Shown here piece after piece: positions 53,179 to 62,884 of a DNA stretch of 64,000 nt (positions are counted from its first letter, which is position 1; each line of letters begins with the position of its first letter). The DNA comes from Parvibaculaceae bacterium (GTDB lineage: Bacteria; Pseudomonadota; Alphaproteobacteria; Parvibaculales; Parvibaculaceae), in contig JAPWJY010000003.1 of the NCBI GenBank assembly GCA_028283765.1, forward strand, positions 124,001-188,000, written 5' to 3'. Under the pieces are notes generated by a model. It was not told the origin of the DNA and made no database searches. It saw only the letters and a program-made list of their open reading frames with translations. The position numbers and the translations under genes were made by a program.

Positions 53179-53331
53179 GCGGATCGCCCGGGGGCCTTCG
53201 TGTCCGCGCCATGTTCACAGCCCCGACGATGGGTTAGGCTTTGCCCAAGCGCCCGGTTTCCTGACGGAGGCCGGGCACATTCGTGCTCTGGCTGGCGGTG
53301 ACGGGTTCCGTTCTCCGCCTGAAGCGAGTTG

Positions 53332-55098
53332 ATGATGGTGTTGAGCTTGTCGAGCGTCCCCGCCTGTCAGGGGCCCCGCAAATGGCTGATGCTTGCGGTG
53401 CTGGCCGGATGGAGCCTTTCCCTTGCCGGGTGCGCCACGACGGACGTGTCGAAGGTACCGTCGGGCACGCTGTACGGCAATTATCTCGCCGCCCGGTACG
53501 CAACCTCCCAGCACCAGACTGAACGCGCCGCATCCTATTATCACGACGCCCTTGCCATCGACCCGTCGAGCGGCGTGCTGCTGGAGCGTGCCTTTCTGAT
53601 GTCGGTGGCGGCGGGCGACATAGACCGCGCGCTCGCCATTTCGGACCCGCTGCTCAGGTCCGATCCCTCCGACCGCCTCGCCCGGCTGGTGCTTGCCCTT
53701 CATGACGTGAAGGATGGAAGCTATGACGACGCCAGGGAGGAGCTGAAGGCGGCGGCGCCCGGTCCCTTCGCCGAACTGATCGGGACGCTGACGCGGGCCT
53801 GGGCGTCCGCCGGGCAGGGCAAGAAGGACGACGCCATCAAGGCGCTCGATACGTTCAAGGGACGCGCCGCCTTCGATCTGTTCCGCGTCTACCATCAGGC
53901 GCTCATCCTCGACATGCTCGGCGACGCGAAGGGCGCGGAAGCCGCCTATCTCGACGCCATGGGCCAGACCGGCTCGACCAGCATCCGCATTGTGCTCGCC
54001 TATGCGAGCTTTCTCGACCGGCAGGGCCACGCGGATCGCGCGCGCACCGTGATCCAGCAATATCAGGCGCTGGCGCCGGACAATCCGCTGACGGAACAGG
54101 CTCTGGCCTCTCTCGACAGCAAGGCCGTGCTGCCGCCGCTGGTCTCCTCCCCGGCGGAAGGCGTGGCGGAAGCGCTCTACGGCCTTTCAAGCGCGCTCGT
54201 GCGCGATCAGGGCGTCGATCTCGCCGAGCTTTACGTCAATCTCGCGCTTTACCTGAGGCCCGACTTCGACCTCGCCCAGATTCTGCTGGCGGAGGTCTAT
54301 GAGCAGGACAAGCGCTTCGACATGGCGGCGAAGCTCTACCGTTCGATCAACCCGGCTTCGCCCCTTTATCCCGATGCGCAGATTCAGGCGGCGCTGGCAC
54401 TCGACCAGCAGGACAAGGAGTCCGAGGCGCTCGCCCTGCTGCGGGACGTCGAGGCCAAAAACCCGCGTCTCGTCGATGCCGTGATCGCGCAGGCCGACAT
54501 ATTGCGCGGCAATCAGAAATTCGCGGAAGCCACGCCTCTTTATGCGCGCGCCATCGCCATGACCGGCGGCAAGCAGGATCCGCGCTTCTGGACGCTCTAT
54601 TATGCGCGCGGCATCTGTTATGAGCGCACGGGCCAGTGGCCGCTGGCGGAAAAGGACCTCAAGCTGGCGCTTGAGCTTTCCGACGACAATCCGATGGTCC
54701 TGAACTATCTGGGCTATTCATGGATCGAGCAGCACAAGAACCTCGATCAGGCGCTCGACATGCTGAAAAAGGCCGTGGATGCGAGGTCCGACGACGGCTT
54801 TGTGGTCGACAGCCTCGGCTGGGCCTATTTCAAGCTCGGCCATTATGACCAGGCGGTCGACTATCTGGTCCGCTCGGTGGAGCTGGAGCCGAACGATGCG
54901 ACCATCAACGAGCATCTGGGCGATGCCTTGTGGATGGCGGGCGACAAGATCGACGCCCGGTTCCAGTGGGCCCATGCGCTGGAAATGAAGCCGGATGCGG
55001 ACAAGGTGAAGCCGTTGCAGCGCAAGCTTGTCTTCGGTCTCGATTTCTCGACGACCTCCGCCGATTCCGGGGCGCGGCCAGCCGTGCCGGGCTCCTGA
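53332..55098 (+). CDS. TPR-repeat lipoprotein
   Basis: This 588-residue protein is predicted to be lipid-anchored: a hydrophobic leader (about 19-33) ends in the lipobox LAGC with the acylated Cys at 34. The rest is made of helical TPR-like repeats across about 45-560. One cluster near residues 430-540 contains canonical pieces such as LNYLGYSWIEQHKNLDQALDML and SLGWAYFKLGHYDQAVDYL. Similar proteins scaffold complexes in the envelope. ispE follows with a 21-base gap, suggesting co-transcription. An in-frame TTG at 53329 or ATG at 53335 would shift the start by one residue. Confidence 0.9.
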   Translation: MMVLSLSSVPACQGPRKWLMLAVLAGWSLSLAGCATTDVSKVPSGTLYGNYLAARYATSQHQTERAASYYHDALAIDPSSGVLLERAFLMSVAAGDIDRALAISDPLLRSDPSDRLARLVLALHDVKDGSYDDAREELKAAAPGPFAELIGTLTRAWASAGQGKKDDAIKALDTFKGRAAFDLFRVYHQALILDMLGDAKGAEAAYLDAMGQTGSTSIRIVLAYASFLDRQGHADRARTVIQQYQALAPDNPLTEQALASLDSKAVLPPLVSSPAEGVAEALYGLSSALVRDQGVDLAELYVNLALYLRPDFDLAQILLAEVYEQDKRFDMAAKLYRSINPASPLYPDAQIQAALALDQQDKESEALALLRDVEAKNPRLVDAVIAQADILRGNQKFAEATPLYARAIAMTGGKQDPRFWTLYYARGICYERTGQWPLAEKDLKLALELSDDNPMVLNYLGYSWIEQHKNLDQALDMLKKAVDARSDDGFVVDSLGWAYFKLGHYDQAVDYLVRSVELEPNDATINEHLGDALWMAGDKIDARFQWAHALEMKPDADKVKPLQRKLVFGLDFSTTSADSGARPAVPGS

Positions 55099-55119
55099 GC
55101 CCTGATCCGGGAGCCCGTC

Positions 55120-55980
55120 TTGCCAGAGGCCATTTCAGGCGTGACCGAAACCGCGCGGGCGAAGATCAACCTGTCCCTGCGGGTTCTGGGCCGCAGGGCC
55201 GACGGCTATCATGAGCTGAGCAGCCTCGTGGTCTTTGCCGGGGTCGGCGACCGTCTTTCCTTCAAGGCTGCCGATCATCTCTCTCTTGACGTGACGGGAC
55301 CGTTCGGCGCGTCTCTCCACGAGGAGGCCGACAATCTGGTCCTGCGGGCGGCCCGGGCGCTGCGTGCCGCATCCGGATGCGCAAAGGGCGCGCATATCGT
55401 CCTCGACAAACGCCTGCCGGTGGCGTCCGGCATAGGTGGCGGATCGGCCGATGCCGCCGCTGCCCTGCGCGGGCTTTCGCGCCTGTGGGGCGTTTCAGCC
55501 GATCTTGAGGAACTGGCATTGGGGCTTGGGGCCGATGTGCCGGTCTGCCTTGAAAGCGTTCCGGCGCTGATGGAGGGCATCGGCGAGCGTCTGCGTCCCG
55601 TACCGCCCCTGCCGCCGCTTCATCTGGTACTGGTCAATCCGGGCGTCGGGGTTTCGACGGGCGAGGTGTTCCGTCTGCTGGCGGCGCCTGCCTTGCCGGA
55701 TCGGTTGCCTGTGGACGTCTTGTGGCGCGAAGGCGGTTTTTTCGACTGGCTTGCTGCCCGTCCGAATGATCTGGAGGCGCCGTCGCGCAAAGCTTGCCCG
55801 GAAATCGGCGGGGTCATCGAGGCACTGGCGGCGACGAGGGGTTGTCTGCTGGCCCGCATGTCGGGGTCGGGGGCCACCTGTTTCGGGCTTTATGCCGATG
55901 AAGGATCAGCCGGGGCCGCCGCACAGGGGCTGCGCGAGCGCCATCCCGGCTGGTGGATCCTCGCGACCGGAACTCAATAG
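55120..55980 (+). CDS. ispE: 4-diphosphocytidyl-2-C-methyl-D-erythritol kinase IspE
   Basis: IspE phosphorylates the MEP-pathway intermediate CDP-ME on the way to isopentenyl diphosphate. The 286-residue GHMP-family kinase opens with [28 protein letters not shown]. The ATP-binding loop is [20 protein letters not shown] near residues 97-116. [12 protein letters not shown] near 247-258 is the final family motif. A TTG start at 55120 has GGGAG 7 bases upstream; GTG 55141 is an alternative. The gene overlaps the convergent polyprenyl synthase gene by 7 bases. The neighbouring product, polyprenyl diphosphate, uses the pathway's end product. Confidence 0.94.
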   Translation: MPEAISGVTETARAKINLSLRVLGRRADGYHELSSLVVFAGVGDRLSFKAADHLSLDVTGPFGASLHEEADNLVLRAARALRAASGCAKGAHIVLDKRLPVASGIGGGSADAAAALRGLSRLWGVSADLEELALGLGADVPVCLESVPALMEGIGERLRPVPPLPPLHLVLVNPGVGVSTGEVFRLLAAPALPDRLPVDVLWREGGFFDWLAARPNDLEAPSRKACPEIGGVIEALAATRGCLLARMSGSGATCFGLYADEGSAGAAAQGLRERHPGWWILATGTQ

Positions 55981-56993
55981 CTGCGGCTGACGCAGAAATC
56001 GGCCAGATCGATGAGCGCGGTGCGGAAGGCGCTGTCCGGGAAGATCACGAGCGCGTCCTTGGCCATGGCGGCATAATGGCGGGCGCGGTTGATGGTGTCG
56101 TCGAGCGCGGCATGACGCTTCATCAGGTCGAGCGCGGTTTCAAGATCGCCTTCCTTCTGGTCGCCGGCCTGAAGGGTGCGCTGCCAGAAAGCCCGTTCCT
56201 CGGCCTTGCCGCGGCGGAAGGCGAGAACCACGGGCAGGGTGATCTTGCCTTCGCGGAAATCGTCCCCGACATTCTTGCCGAGCGTGGCCGCCCGGCCCGA
56301 ATAATCGAGGGCGTCGTCCACGAGCTGGAAAGCTATGCCGAGATTGCGGCCATAGGACTCAAGGGCCAGCTCTTCCTCGCCGGATTTTGCCGCGACCACG
56401 GCTCCGACCTCGGCGGCGGCTGAAAAGAGCGCGGCTGTCTTGGCCGAAATGACCCGCAGATAGGCGTCCTCGGTGGTGCTGGTGTCCTTGGCGGCGGCAA
56501 GCTGCATGACCTCGCCCTCGGCGATGACGGCGGCGGCATTGGAGAGAATCTCCAGCGCGCGCAGCGAGCGCGTTTCCACCATCAGCTTGAAGGCGCGGCC
56601 CAGCAGGAAGTCGCCGACCAGAACGCTGGCCTGATTGCCCCAGACCTTGCGCGCAGTTTCCTGACCCCGGCGCAGATTGCTTTCATCCACTACATCGTCA
56701 TGGAGCAGCGTGGCCGTGTGCATGAATTCGACGGCGGCCGCGAGCTTGATGTGGTCGAGGCCGCTGTAGCCGCACAGGCGCGCCGCCGCGATGGTGATCA
56801 TCGGGCGCAGGCGCTTGCCGCCGGAATTGATCAGATGGTTGGCCAGATCGGGGATCATGGGCACGTCGGACAGCATGCGGTCGCGAATGAATTCATTCAC
56901 CGCGTCCATATCCGGTTTGACGAGGGCTTGCAGGTCAGAGATCGCATTCTGGCTGCGATTGCGATCATCCTCGAGCGGAACGACAACTCCCAA
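55974..56993 (-). CDS. All-trans-polyprenyl diphosphate synthase
   Basis: This prenyltransferase of 339 residues makes the side chain of ubiquinone (octa- or decaprenyl). Its first Asp-rich motif is [13 protein letters not shown] near 98, its second [10 protein letters not shown] near 229. The GGKRLRPM box near residue 46 binds the diphosphate. The start is TTG 56993, preceded by GGGAG with 6 bases between; longer open frames to 57155 have no ribosome site. The exact chain length cannot be read off reliably. It is divergent from the DUF2007 gene and convergent with ispE. Confidence 0.94.
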   Translation of the reverse strand: MGVVVPLEDDRNRSQNAISDLQALVKPDMDAVNEFIRDRMLSDVPMIPDLANHLINSGGKRLRPMITIAAARLCGYSGLDHIKLAAAVEFMHTATLLHDDVVDESNLRRGQETARKVWGNQASVLVGDFLLGRAFKLMVETRSLRALEILSNAAAVIAEGEVMQLAAAKDTSTTEDAYLRVISAKTAALFSAAAEVGAVVAAKSGEEELALESYGRNLGIAFQLVDDALDYSGRAATLGKNVGDDFREGKITLPVVLAFRRGKAEERAFWQRTLQAGDQKEGDLETALDLMKRHAALDDTINRARHYAAMAKDALVIFPDSAFRTALIDLADFCVSRSY

Positions 56994-57169
56994 GACCGGC
57001 TCCCGATTTTTTGCGCTTGCGGCTATAGTGGCCCACACGTCCGCTGGTCTATATCCGGTTTTCCGGGATGAGCATAGGTGTGGGGCGCGGTCGCGGCAAG
57101 TTGCCCGCGTCATGTGTTGCGCCCGGCGCACATATGGCAAAAAAGATACGCTCATATAAAGTGGAAAAT

Positions 57170-57382
57170 ATGCGGGAACTGACCCGGACCAATGACGTGA
57201 TTTTCATCTCTTTCCTGGAGCACAGGCTGGGGGAGGAGGGGATTGGCGTCCTCGTGCTCGACCAGTTCACCAGCGTGCTCGAAGGGTCGGCAGGGGCCAT
57301 TCCGCGCCGGCTGATGGTGCTGGAGGATGACTATTCCGCCGCCTGCAAGGTGCTGGCCGAGGCGGAGAGCCTGCGCTCATGA
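57170..57382 (+). CDS. DUF2007-family protein
   Basis: This 70-residue protein reads MRELTRTNDVIFISFLEHRLGEEGIGVLVLDQ and then SVLEGSAGAIPRRLMVLEDD, the DUF2007 pattern (putative small signal-transducing or metal-linked domain). No biochemical role is established. I choose ATG 57170 because the family begins MREL; a longer frame from 57068 contains other ATGs. Its last 4 bases overlap the methyltransferase start, so the two are translationally coupled. It sits divergent from the polyprenyl synthase gene, an order seen in many alphaproteobacteria. Confidence 0.9.
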   Translation: MRELTRTNDVIFISFLEHRLGEEGIGVLVLDQFTSVLEGSAGAIPRRLMVLEDDYSAACKVLAEAESLRS

Positions 57383-58152
57383 CTCTGGAATCCGCAGCAG
57401 GAACAGGCTGGACCGAGGACGGGTTTCTGGGCGGGCGGCTCTCGATCCGCCAGCCCCGGGCCGGCTACCGGGCAGGCGTCGACGCCGTGATGCTGGCGGC
57501 CTCTCTCCCCGCGAAAGCCGGGGAAAGGGTGCTGGAAGCGGGACTTGGCGTGGGCGTCGCCTCGCTTTGCCTCGCCTCAAGGGTGCCCGGCTTGCGCATG
57601 ACGGGGATCGAGATCCAGCCCGACCTTGCGGAAGCGGCCCGCGCCAATGCGGCGCGGAACGGCCTTTCCGGGCTTGAGGTCATGGTGGGGGATCTGCGGG
57701 GCCCCATGAAGGACTGGGCCGCGCAGGGCCTTCTGCCCGGCATTTTCGATCACGTGTTCAGCAATCCGCCCTACTTCGACCATGAGAGCCATGCCTTGCC
57801 GCCGGACGGGGGCAAGGCCGTGGCGCACGCCATGGCGGCGGGCGGGCTCGAAGGCTGGGTCCGTTTCTGCTCGGTGATGGCGAGGCCCGGGGGCAGCGTT
57901 ACTTTTGTTCACCGGAGCGAGGCGCTGCCGGAATTACTGGGCGAAATGGGCAAATTGCTGGGCGGGATCGGGATCTTTCCGCTCTGGCCGCGCGAGGGCG
58001 CTCCGGCCGGGCGCGTGCTGGCGCGGGGCGTCAGGGGCAGCCGCGCGCCGTTCCGTCTTCACAGGGGGCTCGTGCTCCATGGCGAGGGCAACAGCTTCAC
58101 CCCTGCCGCTGAAGCAGTGCTGAGAGCGGGTGCGGCGCTCCCCTTCTCCTGA
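57379..58152 (+). CDS. TrmN6-like methyltransferase
   Basis: This 257-residue AdoMet-dependent enzyme has a Rossmann fold: RVLEAGLGVGVASLCLASRVP near 50-71 (AdoMet site), GIEIQPDLAEAARAN near 75-90 and the catalytic FSNPPYFDHESHALP near 128-142. NPPY and the general layout match tRNA1(Val) adenine-37 N6-methyltransferases (YfiC/TrmN6). The first 30 residues, including DGFLGGRLSIRQPRAGYRAGVDAV, fit the same group. tRNA methylation is the likely role. It overlaps DUF2007 by 4 bases. Confidence 0.9.
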   Translation: MTLESAAGTGWTEDGFLGGRLSIRQPRAGYRAGVDAVMLAASLPAKAGERVLEAGLGVGVASLCLASRVPGLRMTGIEIQPDLAEAARANAARNGLSGLEVMVGDLRGPMKDWAAQGLLPGIFDHVFSNPPYFDHESHALPPDGGKAVAHAMAAGGLEGWVRFCSVMARPGGSVTFVHRSEALPELLGEMGKLLGGIGIFPLWPREGAPAGRVLARGVRGSRAPFRLHRGLVLHGEGNSFTPAAEAVLRAGAALPFS

Positions 58153-58290
58153 TCAGTTCAGCAGCAACACAAGGGCGGGCAGCAATATCCAGCCGCCAAG
58201 TCCCAGAGCCAGCGTGAGGCAGGGCCTGCGCAACCTTGCCGCAAGCAGTTGATGGAGCGTCTGGCACAGAATGTCCGGTTTCTCGACCAT
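58153..58290 (-). CDS. Small hypothetical membrane protein (45 residues)
   Basis: A short frame on the minus strand encodes MVEKPDILCQTLHQLLAAR followed by a basic stretch and a C-terminal hydrophobic segment (about residues 25-44, rich in Leu and Gly). It would be a single-pass peptide anchored at its end. Codons in the body favour G and C at the third position, like the neighbours, which supports it. The open frame reaches 58344, but the extra part is AT-richer and looks like promoter DNA. No family is recognised. Confidence 0.4.
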   Translation of the reverse strand: MVEKPDILCQTLHQLLAARLRRPCLTLALGLGGWILLPALVLLLN

Positions 58291-58433
58291 CCACACAGTC
58301 TGCACGCCGGATTTGAATAAAGACCTAACCAACAGGCGATCCATCCGGGCCGGGCGTAAAAATGCCGGGGCGCTTGAGGCCGGGCCCCCGGGCGCTTATG
58401 TGTAAGAGACATCACGCAAGGGGTTTAATCTCA

Positions 58434-59324
58434 ATGTCCCTCTATCAGTCTTTCGTGGATTTCCTTTCCTCCCTCACAGGGGAGGGCAGGGCGGTCGTGC
58501 CGGTGGTGCGTTTTCAGGGGGTTATCGGTTCGGGCCGGGCGATGCAGGCCGGGCTCAGTCTGGCCTCCGTCGCGGGCCTGCTGGAAAAGGCGTTCAGCAT
58601 GAAGGGGGCGAAGGCTGTGGCGCTGGCGATCAATTCGCCGGGCGGATCGCCGGTCCAGTCCGCGTTGATCTACAAGCGCATCCGGGCGCTGGCCGAGGAA
58701 AAGAACCTGCGCGTCTATGCCTTTGCCGAGGATGTGGCGGCCTCCGGCGGCTATATGCTGGCCTGTGCCGCCGACGAGATCTATGCCGATGAAAGCTCCA
58801 TTCTGGGCTCCATCGGCGTCATTTCGGCGGGCTTCGGCTTCCCGGAACTGCTGAAGAAGGCCGGCATCGAGCGCCGGGTCTACACCTCGGGTGAAAACAA
58901 GTCGGTGCTCGACCCGTTCCAGCCCGAGCGGGCCGAGGATATCGAGCGCCTCAAGGCGCTACAGGCCGATGTGCATGAGAATTTCAAGGATCTGGTGCGC
59001 GCCAGCCGCGGCGCGAAGTTGCGCGCGGACGATCCGGACCTTTTCACCGGCGCCTTCTGGGCCGGAAAACAGTCGGTGGAGCGGGGTCTTGCCGACGGAA
59101 TCGGCGATCTGCGCGGTATCATGCGCAGGAATTTCGGCGACGAGGTGAAGCTGAAAGTGGTCGGTGGCAGCCGTTCCTGGCTGAAATTGCCGTTCGGACG
59201 GTCGCAAGGCCCGGATATGGGCCATGAAACGGCCCTATTTGCCGGGCTCAATGGCCAGACCTTGTGGGCGGGACTGTTGGACGCACTCGAAGCCCGTTTC
59301 CATTGGGGCAAGTTTGGGCTTTAA
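58434..59324 (+). CDS. S49-family serine peptidase
   Basis: This 296-residue protein belongs to the SppA/S49 group that degrades signal peptides or membrane proteins. The catalytic Ser is in AASGGYMLACAADEIYAD near 103 and the general-base Lys in SGENKSVLDPF near 156. INSPGGSPVQSALIYKRI near 65-82 is the family's substrate loop. It has no obvious N-terminal transmembrane helix, so it may be a short cytoplasmic or membrane-associated form. AAGGGG precedes ATG 58434, whereas the open frame runs from 58362. It is followed by a small membrane-protein gene. Confidence 0.93.
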   Translation: MSLYQSFVDFLSSLTGEGRAVVPVVRFQGVIGSGRAMQAGLSLASVAGLLEKAFSMKGAKAVALAINSPGGSPVQSALIYKRIRALAEEKNLRVYAFAEDVAASGGYMLACAADEIYADESSILGSIGVISAGFGFPELLKKAGIERRVYTSGENKSVLDPFQPERAEDIERLKALQADVHENFKDLVRASRGAKLRADDPDLFTGAFWAGKQSVERGLADGIGDLRGIMRRNFGDEVKLKVVGGSRSWLKLPFGRSQGPDMGHETALFAGLNGQTLWAGLLDALEARFHWGKFGL

Positions 59325-59403
59325 TAGGTTTTGCCTGCTCATTTTCCCGGTGCCTGTCATGCAGGGGAACAGGGAGCGATAGAGGATGAGAAGAGGGGTA
59401 ACG

Positions 59404-59619
59404 ATGATGAGCAATGTGGTTTTCACGGCTGTTCTGATGGCGGTGGCATATACGGCTTATCGCGCCCTCACCAAGGCCGCCGAGCAGCGCCGCCGGGCCG
59501 TATTCGCGGAATTCGACAGGCGCAGCAAGGGTCAGGCCAGCGGCGAGCCACGCGATCTTGGCCGCCTGCGCCAGATCGAAGGGGGCGTTTACGTTCCCGA
59601 GCACGATCCGCGTTCCTGA
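59404..59619 (+). CDS. Small hypothetical membrane protein (71 residues)
   Basis: This short protein starts with a transmembrane helix (about residues 3-22, reading NVVFTAVLMAVAYTAYRAL) and continues as a polar, charged tail with KAAEQRRRAVFAEFDRRSKG. GAGGGG lies 7 bases upstream of the ATG, supporting translation. Short proteins of this build are found downstream of S49 peptidase genes in alphaproteobacteria, but I do not know a function. A terminator follows before glyQ. Confidence 0.65.
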   Translation: MMSNVVFTAVLMAVAYTAYRALTKAAEQRRRAVFAEFDRRSKGQASGEPRDLGRLRQIEGGVYVPEHDPRS

Positions 59620-59681
59620 TTTCAAAAGGCTTCAGGCCGTCCCCGCCTTGACCGGGCAGGGGCCGCGCCGCTAACGTGCGC

Positions 59682-59715
59682 GCGCCTTCGGCGGGAAACC
59701 GCCGGGGCGCTTTTT
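59682..59715 (+). terminator. Terminator before glyQ
   Basis: A stem with core CGGCGG/CCGCCG (59689-59694 with 59699-59704), extended by G-U and G-C pairs, closes a 4-base loop and runs into TTTTT at 59711-59715. It ends the transcript of the S49 peptidase and small-protein genes. Confidence 0.72.
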
Positions 59716-59759
59716 ATTTGCCCCCGTCCCTGCTGGCGGGGCCCTGGCGTGAGGCTGAA

Positions 59760-60668
59760 GTGACCCGCTCGATTCCCGCAGAGCACGCTTTCCAGAACCT
59801 GATCCTGACGCTCCAGCATTTCTGGGCGAAACAGGGCTGCGTGATCCTGCAACCCTATGACATGTCGGTGGGCGCGGGCACCTTTCACCCGGCGACCACG
59901 CTGCGGGCGCTTGGCCCGCGCCATTGGAAAGCCGCCTATGTGCAGCCCTCGCGACGGCCGACCGACGGGCGCTACGGCGAGAATCCCAACCGCTTCCAGC
60001 ACTATTACCAGTTTCAGGTGATCCTGAAGCCCTCGCCCGACAATCTTCAGGAACTGTTCCTCCAGAGCCTCTATGCGCTCGGCATCGATCCGAAGAACCA
60101 TGACATCCGCTTTGTCGAGGACGACTGGGAAAGCCCGACGCTGGGCGCCTGGGGCCTTGGCTGGGAGGTCTGGTGCGACGGCATGGAGGTGTCGCAGTTC
60201 ACCTATTTCCAGCAGGTGGGCGGCGTTGAATGCGACCCCGTCTCGGGCGAACTCACCTATGGGCTGGAGCGCCTCGCCATGTATATCCAGGGCGTGGACA
60301 ATGGCTATGAGCTTGAGTTCAACGGAGCGGAGGGAGCGGACCGGCTCACCTATGGCGATGTCTTCCTGCAGAACGAGCAGGAATTCTCCGCCTATAATTT
60401 CGAGGCCGCCGACACCGAAATGCTGTTCCGCCACTTCGCCGATGCGGAGAAGGAATGCAACGCGCTGCTGGACCGCGACCAGCCGCTGCCTTTGCCCGCC
60501 TATGATCAGGTCATCAAGGCCTCGCACAATTTCAACCTGCTCGACGCCCGCGGCGTGATCTCCGTGACCGAGCGGCAGGCCTATATCGGCCGGGTGCGCG
60601 CGCTTTCGCGGCGCTGCGCCGAGGCCTGGCTGAAGACGCCGCAGGCGCAGGCCGTGCGGGGAGCATGA
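59760..60668 (+). CDS. glyQ: Glycyl-tRNA synthetase alpha subunit
   Basis: This 302-residue catalytic subunit of the tetrameric glycine enzyme begins at GTG 59760 behind GAGG. It shows [43 protein letters not shown], in parts, as usual, then [30 protein letters not shown]. Further on are [34 protein letters not shown] and [14 protein letters not shown]. These are the class II synthetase motifs of GlyQ. The beta-subunit gene follows directly, starting at or just after the stop codon. Confidence 0.98.
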   Translation: MTRSIPAEHAFQNLILTLQHFWAKQGCVILQPYDMSVGAGTFHPATTLRALGPRHWKAAYVQPSRRPTDGRYGENPNRFQHYYQFQVILKPSPDNLQELFLQSLYALGIDPKNHDIRFVEDDWESPTLGAWGLGWEVWCDGMEVSQFTYFQQVGGVECDPVSGELTYGLERLAMYIQGVDNGYELEFNGAEGADRLTYGDVFLQNEQEFSAYNFEAADTEMLFRHFADAEKECNALLDRDQPLPLPAYDQVIKASHNFNLLDARGVISVTERQAYIGRVRALSRRCAEAWLKTPQAQAVRGA

Positions 60669-60670
60669 TC

Positions 60671-62737
60671 ATGTCGGAACTGCTGCTCGAACTTTTCTCG
60701 GAAGAAATCCCCGCCCGGATGCAGAAACGCGCGAGCGAGGATCTGCAACGGCTCATGCTCGAAGGGTTGAAGGAAGCGGGCGTCGAGCCCGCAGCCGCCC
60801 GCGCTTTCGTGACGCCGCGCCGCCTGACCCTGCTGCTCGAAGGCCTGCCCGCGCGCACGCCCGATACGCGCGAGGAAAAGAAGGGCCCCAAGGTCGGCGC
60901 GCCGGAACAGGCCATTCAGGGCTTTCTGCGCGGGGCGGGCCTCGCCTCGATTGAAGAGGCACAGATACAGGAAGACAAGAAGGGCGCTTTCTACATCGCC
61001 ACGATTGAAAAGCCGGGGCGGGCCACGGCAGACGTGATCGCCGCGCTCTTGCCGCAGATCATGCGTTCCTTTCCATGGCCCAAATCCATGCGCTGGGGCA
61101 CGCGGAGCTTGCGCTGGGTGAGGCCGCTGCAATCGATCCTGTGCCTGTTCGCGGGCGAAATCGTGCCCTTCGAGATCGAGGGCATCGCGGCGGGCGATGT
61201 GACGCGCGGCCACCGCTTCATGGCGCCGGAAAGTTTTAGCGTCGCCAATTTCGATGATTATGTGGCGAAGCTTTGCAGCGCGGAAGTTATCCTCGATTCA
61301 GCCGAGCGCGCGCGGATCATTCGCGCTGGCGCGAAAGAGCTTGCGCAAGAGGCCGGGCTGAAGCTTGTGGAGGACGAGGCGCTGATTGCGGAAGTGGCCG
61401 GGCTTGTCGAATGGCCGGTGCCGCTGCTGGGCGCGATCGACGATGAATTCATGGCGGTGCCGCAGGAGGTGCTGACCTCGACCATGCGCGCCAACCAGAA
61501 ATATTTCGCGCTGACCGATGGCAACGGCAAGCTTGCGCCGCGCTTCGTGGTGGTGGCGAACCTGATCGCGGAAGATGGCGGCAAGGCTATCGTCAACGGC
61601 AATGAGCGCGTGCTGCGCGCCCGCTTCTCCGATGCCCGCTTCCTGTGGGAGCAGGACAGGAAGGTGCGCCTTGAAGAGCGCCTGCCGCAGCTTGAGAAAG
61701 TGGTGTTTCAGGCAAAGCTCGGCACCGTGCGCGAGAAGGCGGAGCGGGTCGCGAAGCTGGCGCGCGAGCTTGCGGCCTTTGTGCCGGGCGCCGATGCGGA
61801 CAAGGCGGAAATCGCAGGCCGTCTCGCCAAGGCCGATCTTGTCACCGGCATGGTGGGCGAGTTTCCCGAACTGCAGGGTCTGATGGGCAGCTATTATGCG
61901 AAGGCGGATGGTCTCGGCGACGAGATTGCCGGTGCCATTGCCGAGCATTATTCGCCGGTCGGGCCATCGGACGATGTGCCCGCAAGCCCGCTCGGCAAGG
62001 TGGTCGCGCTGGCGGACAAGATCGATACGCTGACCGGATTCTGGGCGATAGACGAGAAGCCGACCGGATCGAAAGATCCGTATGCGTTGCGGCGCGCGGC
62101 GCTGGGCGTCGTCAGGATCATTCTGGAAGGTGATCTGCGGGTTAACTTGAAAAACGTAGTGTCACTGCAATCTGCTAAACCGTTATCGCTAGTTGAGATT
62201 CTTGGTGGCACCGGTAATCTCATTGAGTTCTTCGCCGATCGTCTGAAAGTCTATCTGCGTGATCGTGGCGCACGGCATGATCTTGTCGATGCAGTGTTCG
62301 CGCTCGAAAGTCAGGACGATCTCGTGCTGATCGTGAAGCGGGTGGAGGCGCTGGGCGCTTTCCTTGCGACGGAAGATGGCGCGAACCTGCTCGCGGGCTA
62401 CAAGCGCGCATCGAACATCCTGCGGATCGAGGAAAAGAAGGACGGGGTTTCTTTCGATGAAGCGCCGGATGCTTCTCTCTTCGCGCAGGACGAGGAGCGC
62501 ACTCTTGCCGCCGCCATCGACAGGGCGGTTGATGATGCGAAAAAAGCCGTGGCGGCCGAGGATTTCGTCGGGGCCATGTCGGGGCTGGCTTCCCTGCGCG
62601 GGCCGGTCGATGCTTTCTTCGACAAGGTGACCGTCAATGCCGATGACGCCGCCCTGCGCGCCAACCGCTTGAAGCTGCTGGCGCGCATCCGCGCCGCGCT
62701 CAACGAGGTGGCGGATTTTTCAAGGATCGAGGGGTAG
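60671..62737 (+). CDS. glyS: Glycyl-tRNA synthetase beta subunit
   Basis: GlyS is the tRNA-binding partner of GlyQ. The 688-residue protein begins [21 protein letters not shown] and contains [27 protein letters not shown] near 135, then [21 protein letters not shown] near 260 and the C-terminal [25 protein letters not shown] near 530. ATG 60665 overlapping the glyQ stop is an alternative, but ATG 60671 lies 8 bases after GGGGAG. A stretch near 62140-62260 uses codons unlike the rest of the gene (TTA, CTA, GTA, TCA, CAA), described as a separate finding. Confidence 0.97.
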   Translation: MSELLLELFSEEIPARMQKRASEDLQRLMLEGLKEAGVEPAAARAFVTPRRLTLLLEGLPARTPDTREEKKGPKVGAPEQAIQGFLRGAGLASIEEAQIQEDKKGAFYIATIEKPGRATADVIAALLPQIMRSFPWPKSMRWGTRSLRWVRPLQSILCLFAGEIVPFEIEGIAAGDVTRGHRFMAPESFSVANFDDYVAKLCSAEVILDSAERARIIRAGAKELAQEAGLKLVEDEALIAEVAGLVEWPVPLLGAIDDEFMAVPQEVLTSTMRANQKYFALTDGNGKLAPRFVVVANLIAEDGGKAIVNGNERVLRARFSDARFLWEQDRKVRLEERLPQLEKVVFQAKLGTVREKAERVAKLARELAAFVPGADADKAEIAGRLAKADLVTGMVGEFPELQGLMGSYYAKADGLGDEIAGAIAEHYSPVGPSDDVPASPLGKVVALADKIDTLTGFWAIDEKPTGSKDPYALRRAALGVVRIILEGDLRVNLKNVVSLQSAKPLSLVEILGGTGNLIEFFADRLKVYLRDRGARHDLVDAVFALESQDDLVLIVKRVEALGAFLATEDGANLLAGYKRASNILRIEEKKDGVSFDEAPDASLFAQDEERTLAAAIDRAVDDAKKAVAAEDFVGAMSGLASLRGPVDAFFDKVTVNADDAALRANRLKLLARIRAALNEVADFSRIEG

Positions 62738-62884
62738 GCCGCAAGGATCATGTGTAAAAAATCAAAGTTGACGGGAAACCTTCTATAAGGACTATCCGCG
62801 CGCTGGCAGGCGTCGGAGACAAGGCCGGGTACATCCCGTTTTCTGCTCAGAGTGCGAGCGGCGGGAACAGTGGAGAAGCGGGAC

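Noticed and set aside
62738-62884. Promoter boxes for ppdK (TTGACG and TATAAG)
   Set aside because: The spacing between the two is 10 bases, too short for a standard sigma-70 promoter.
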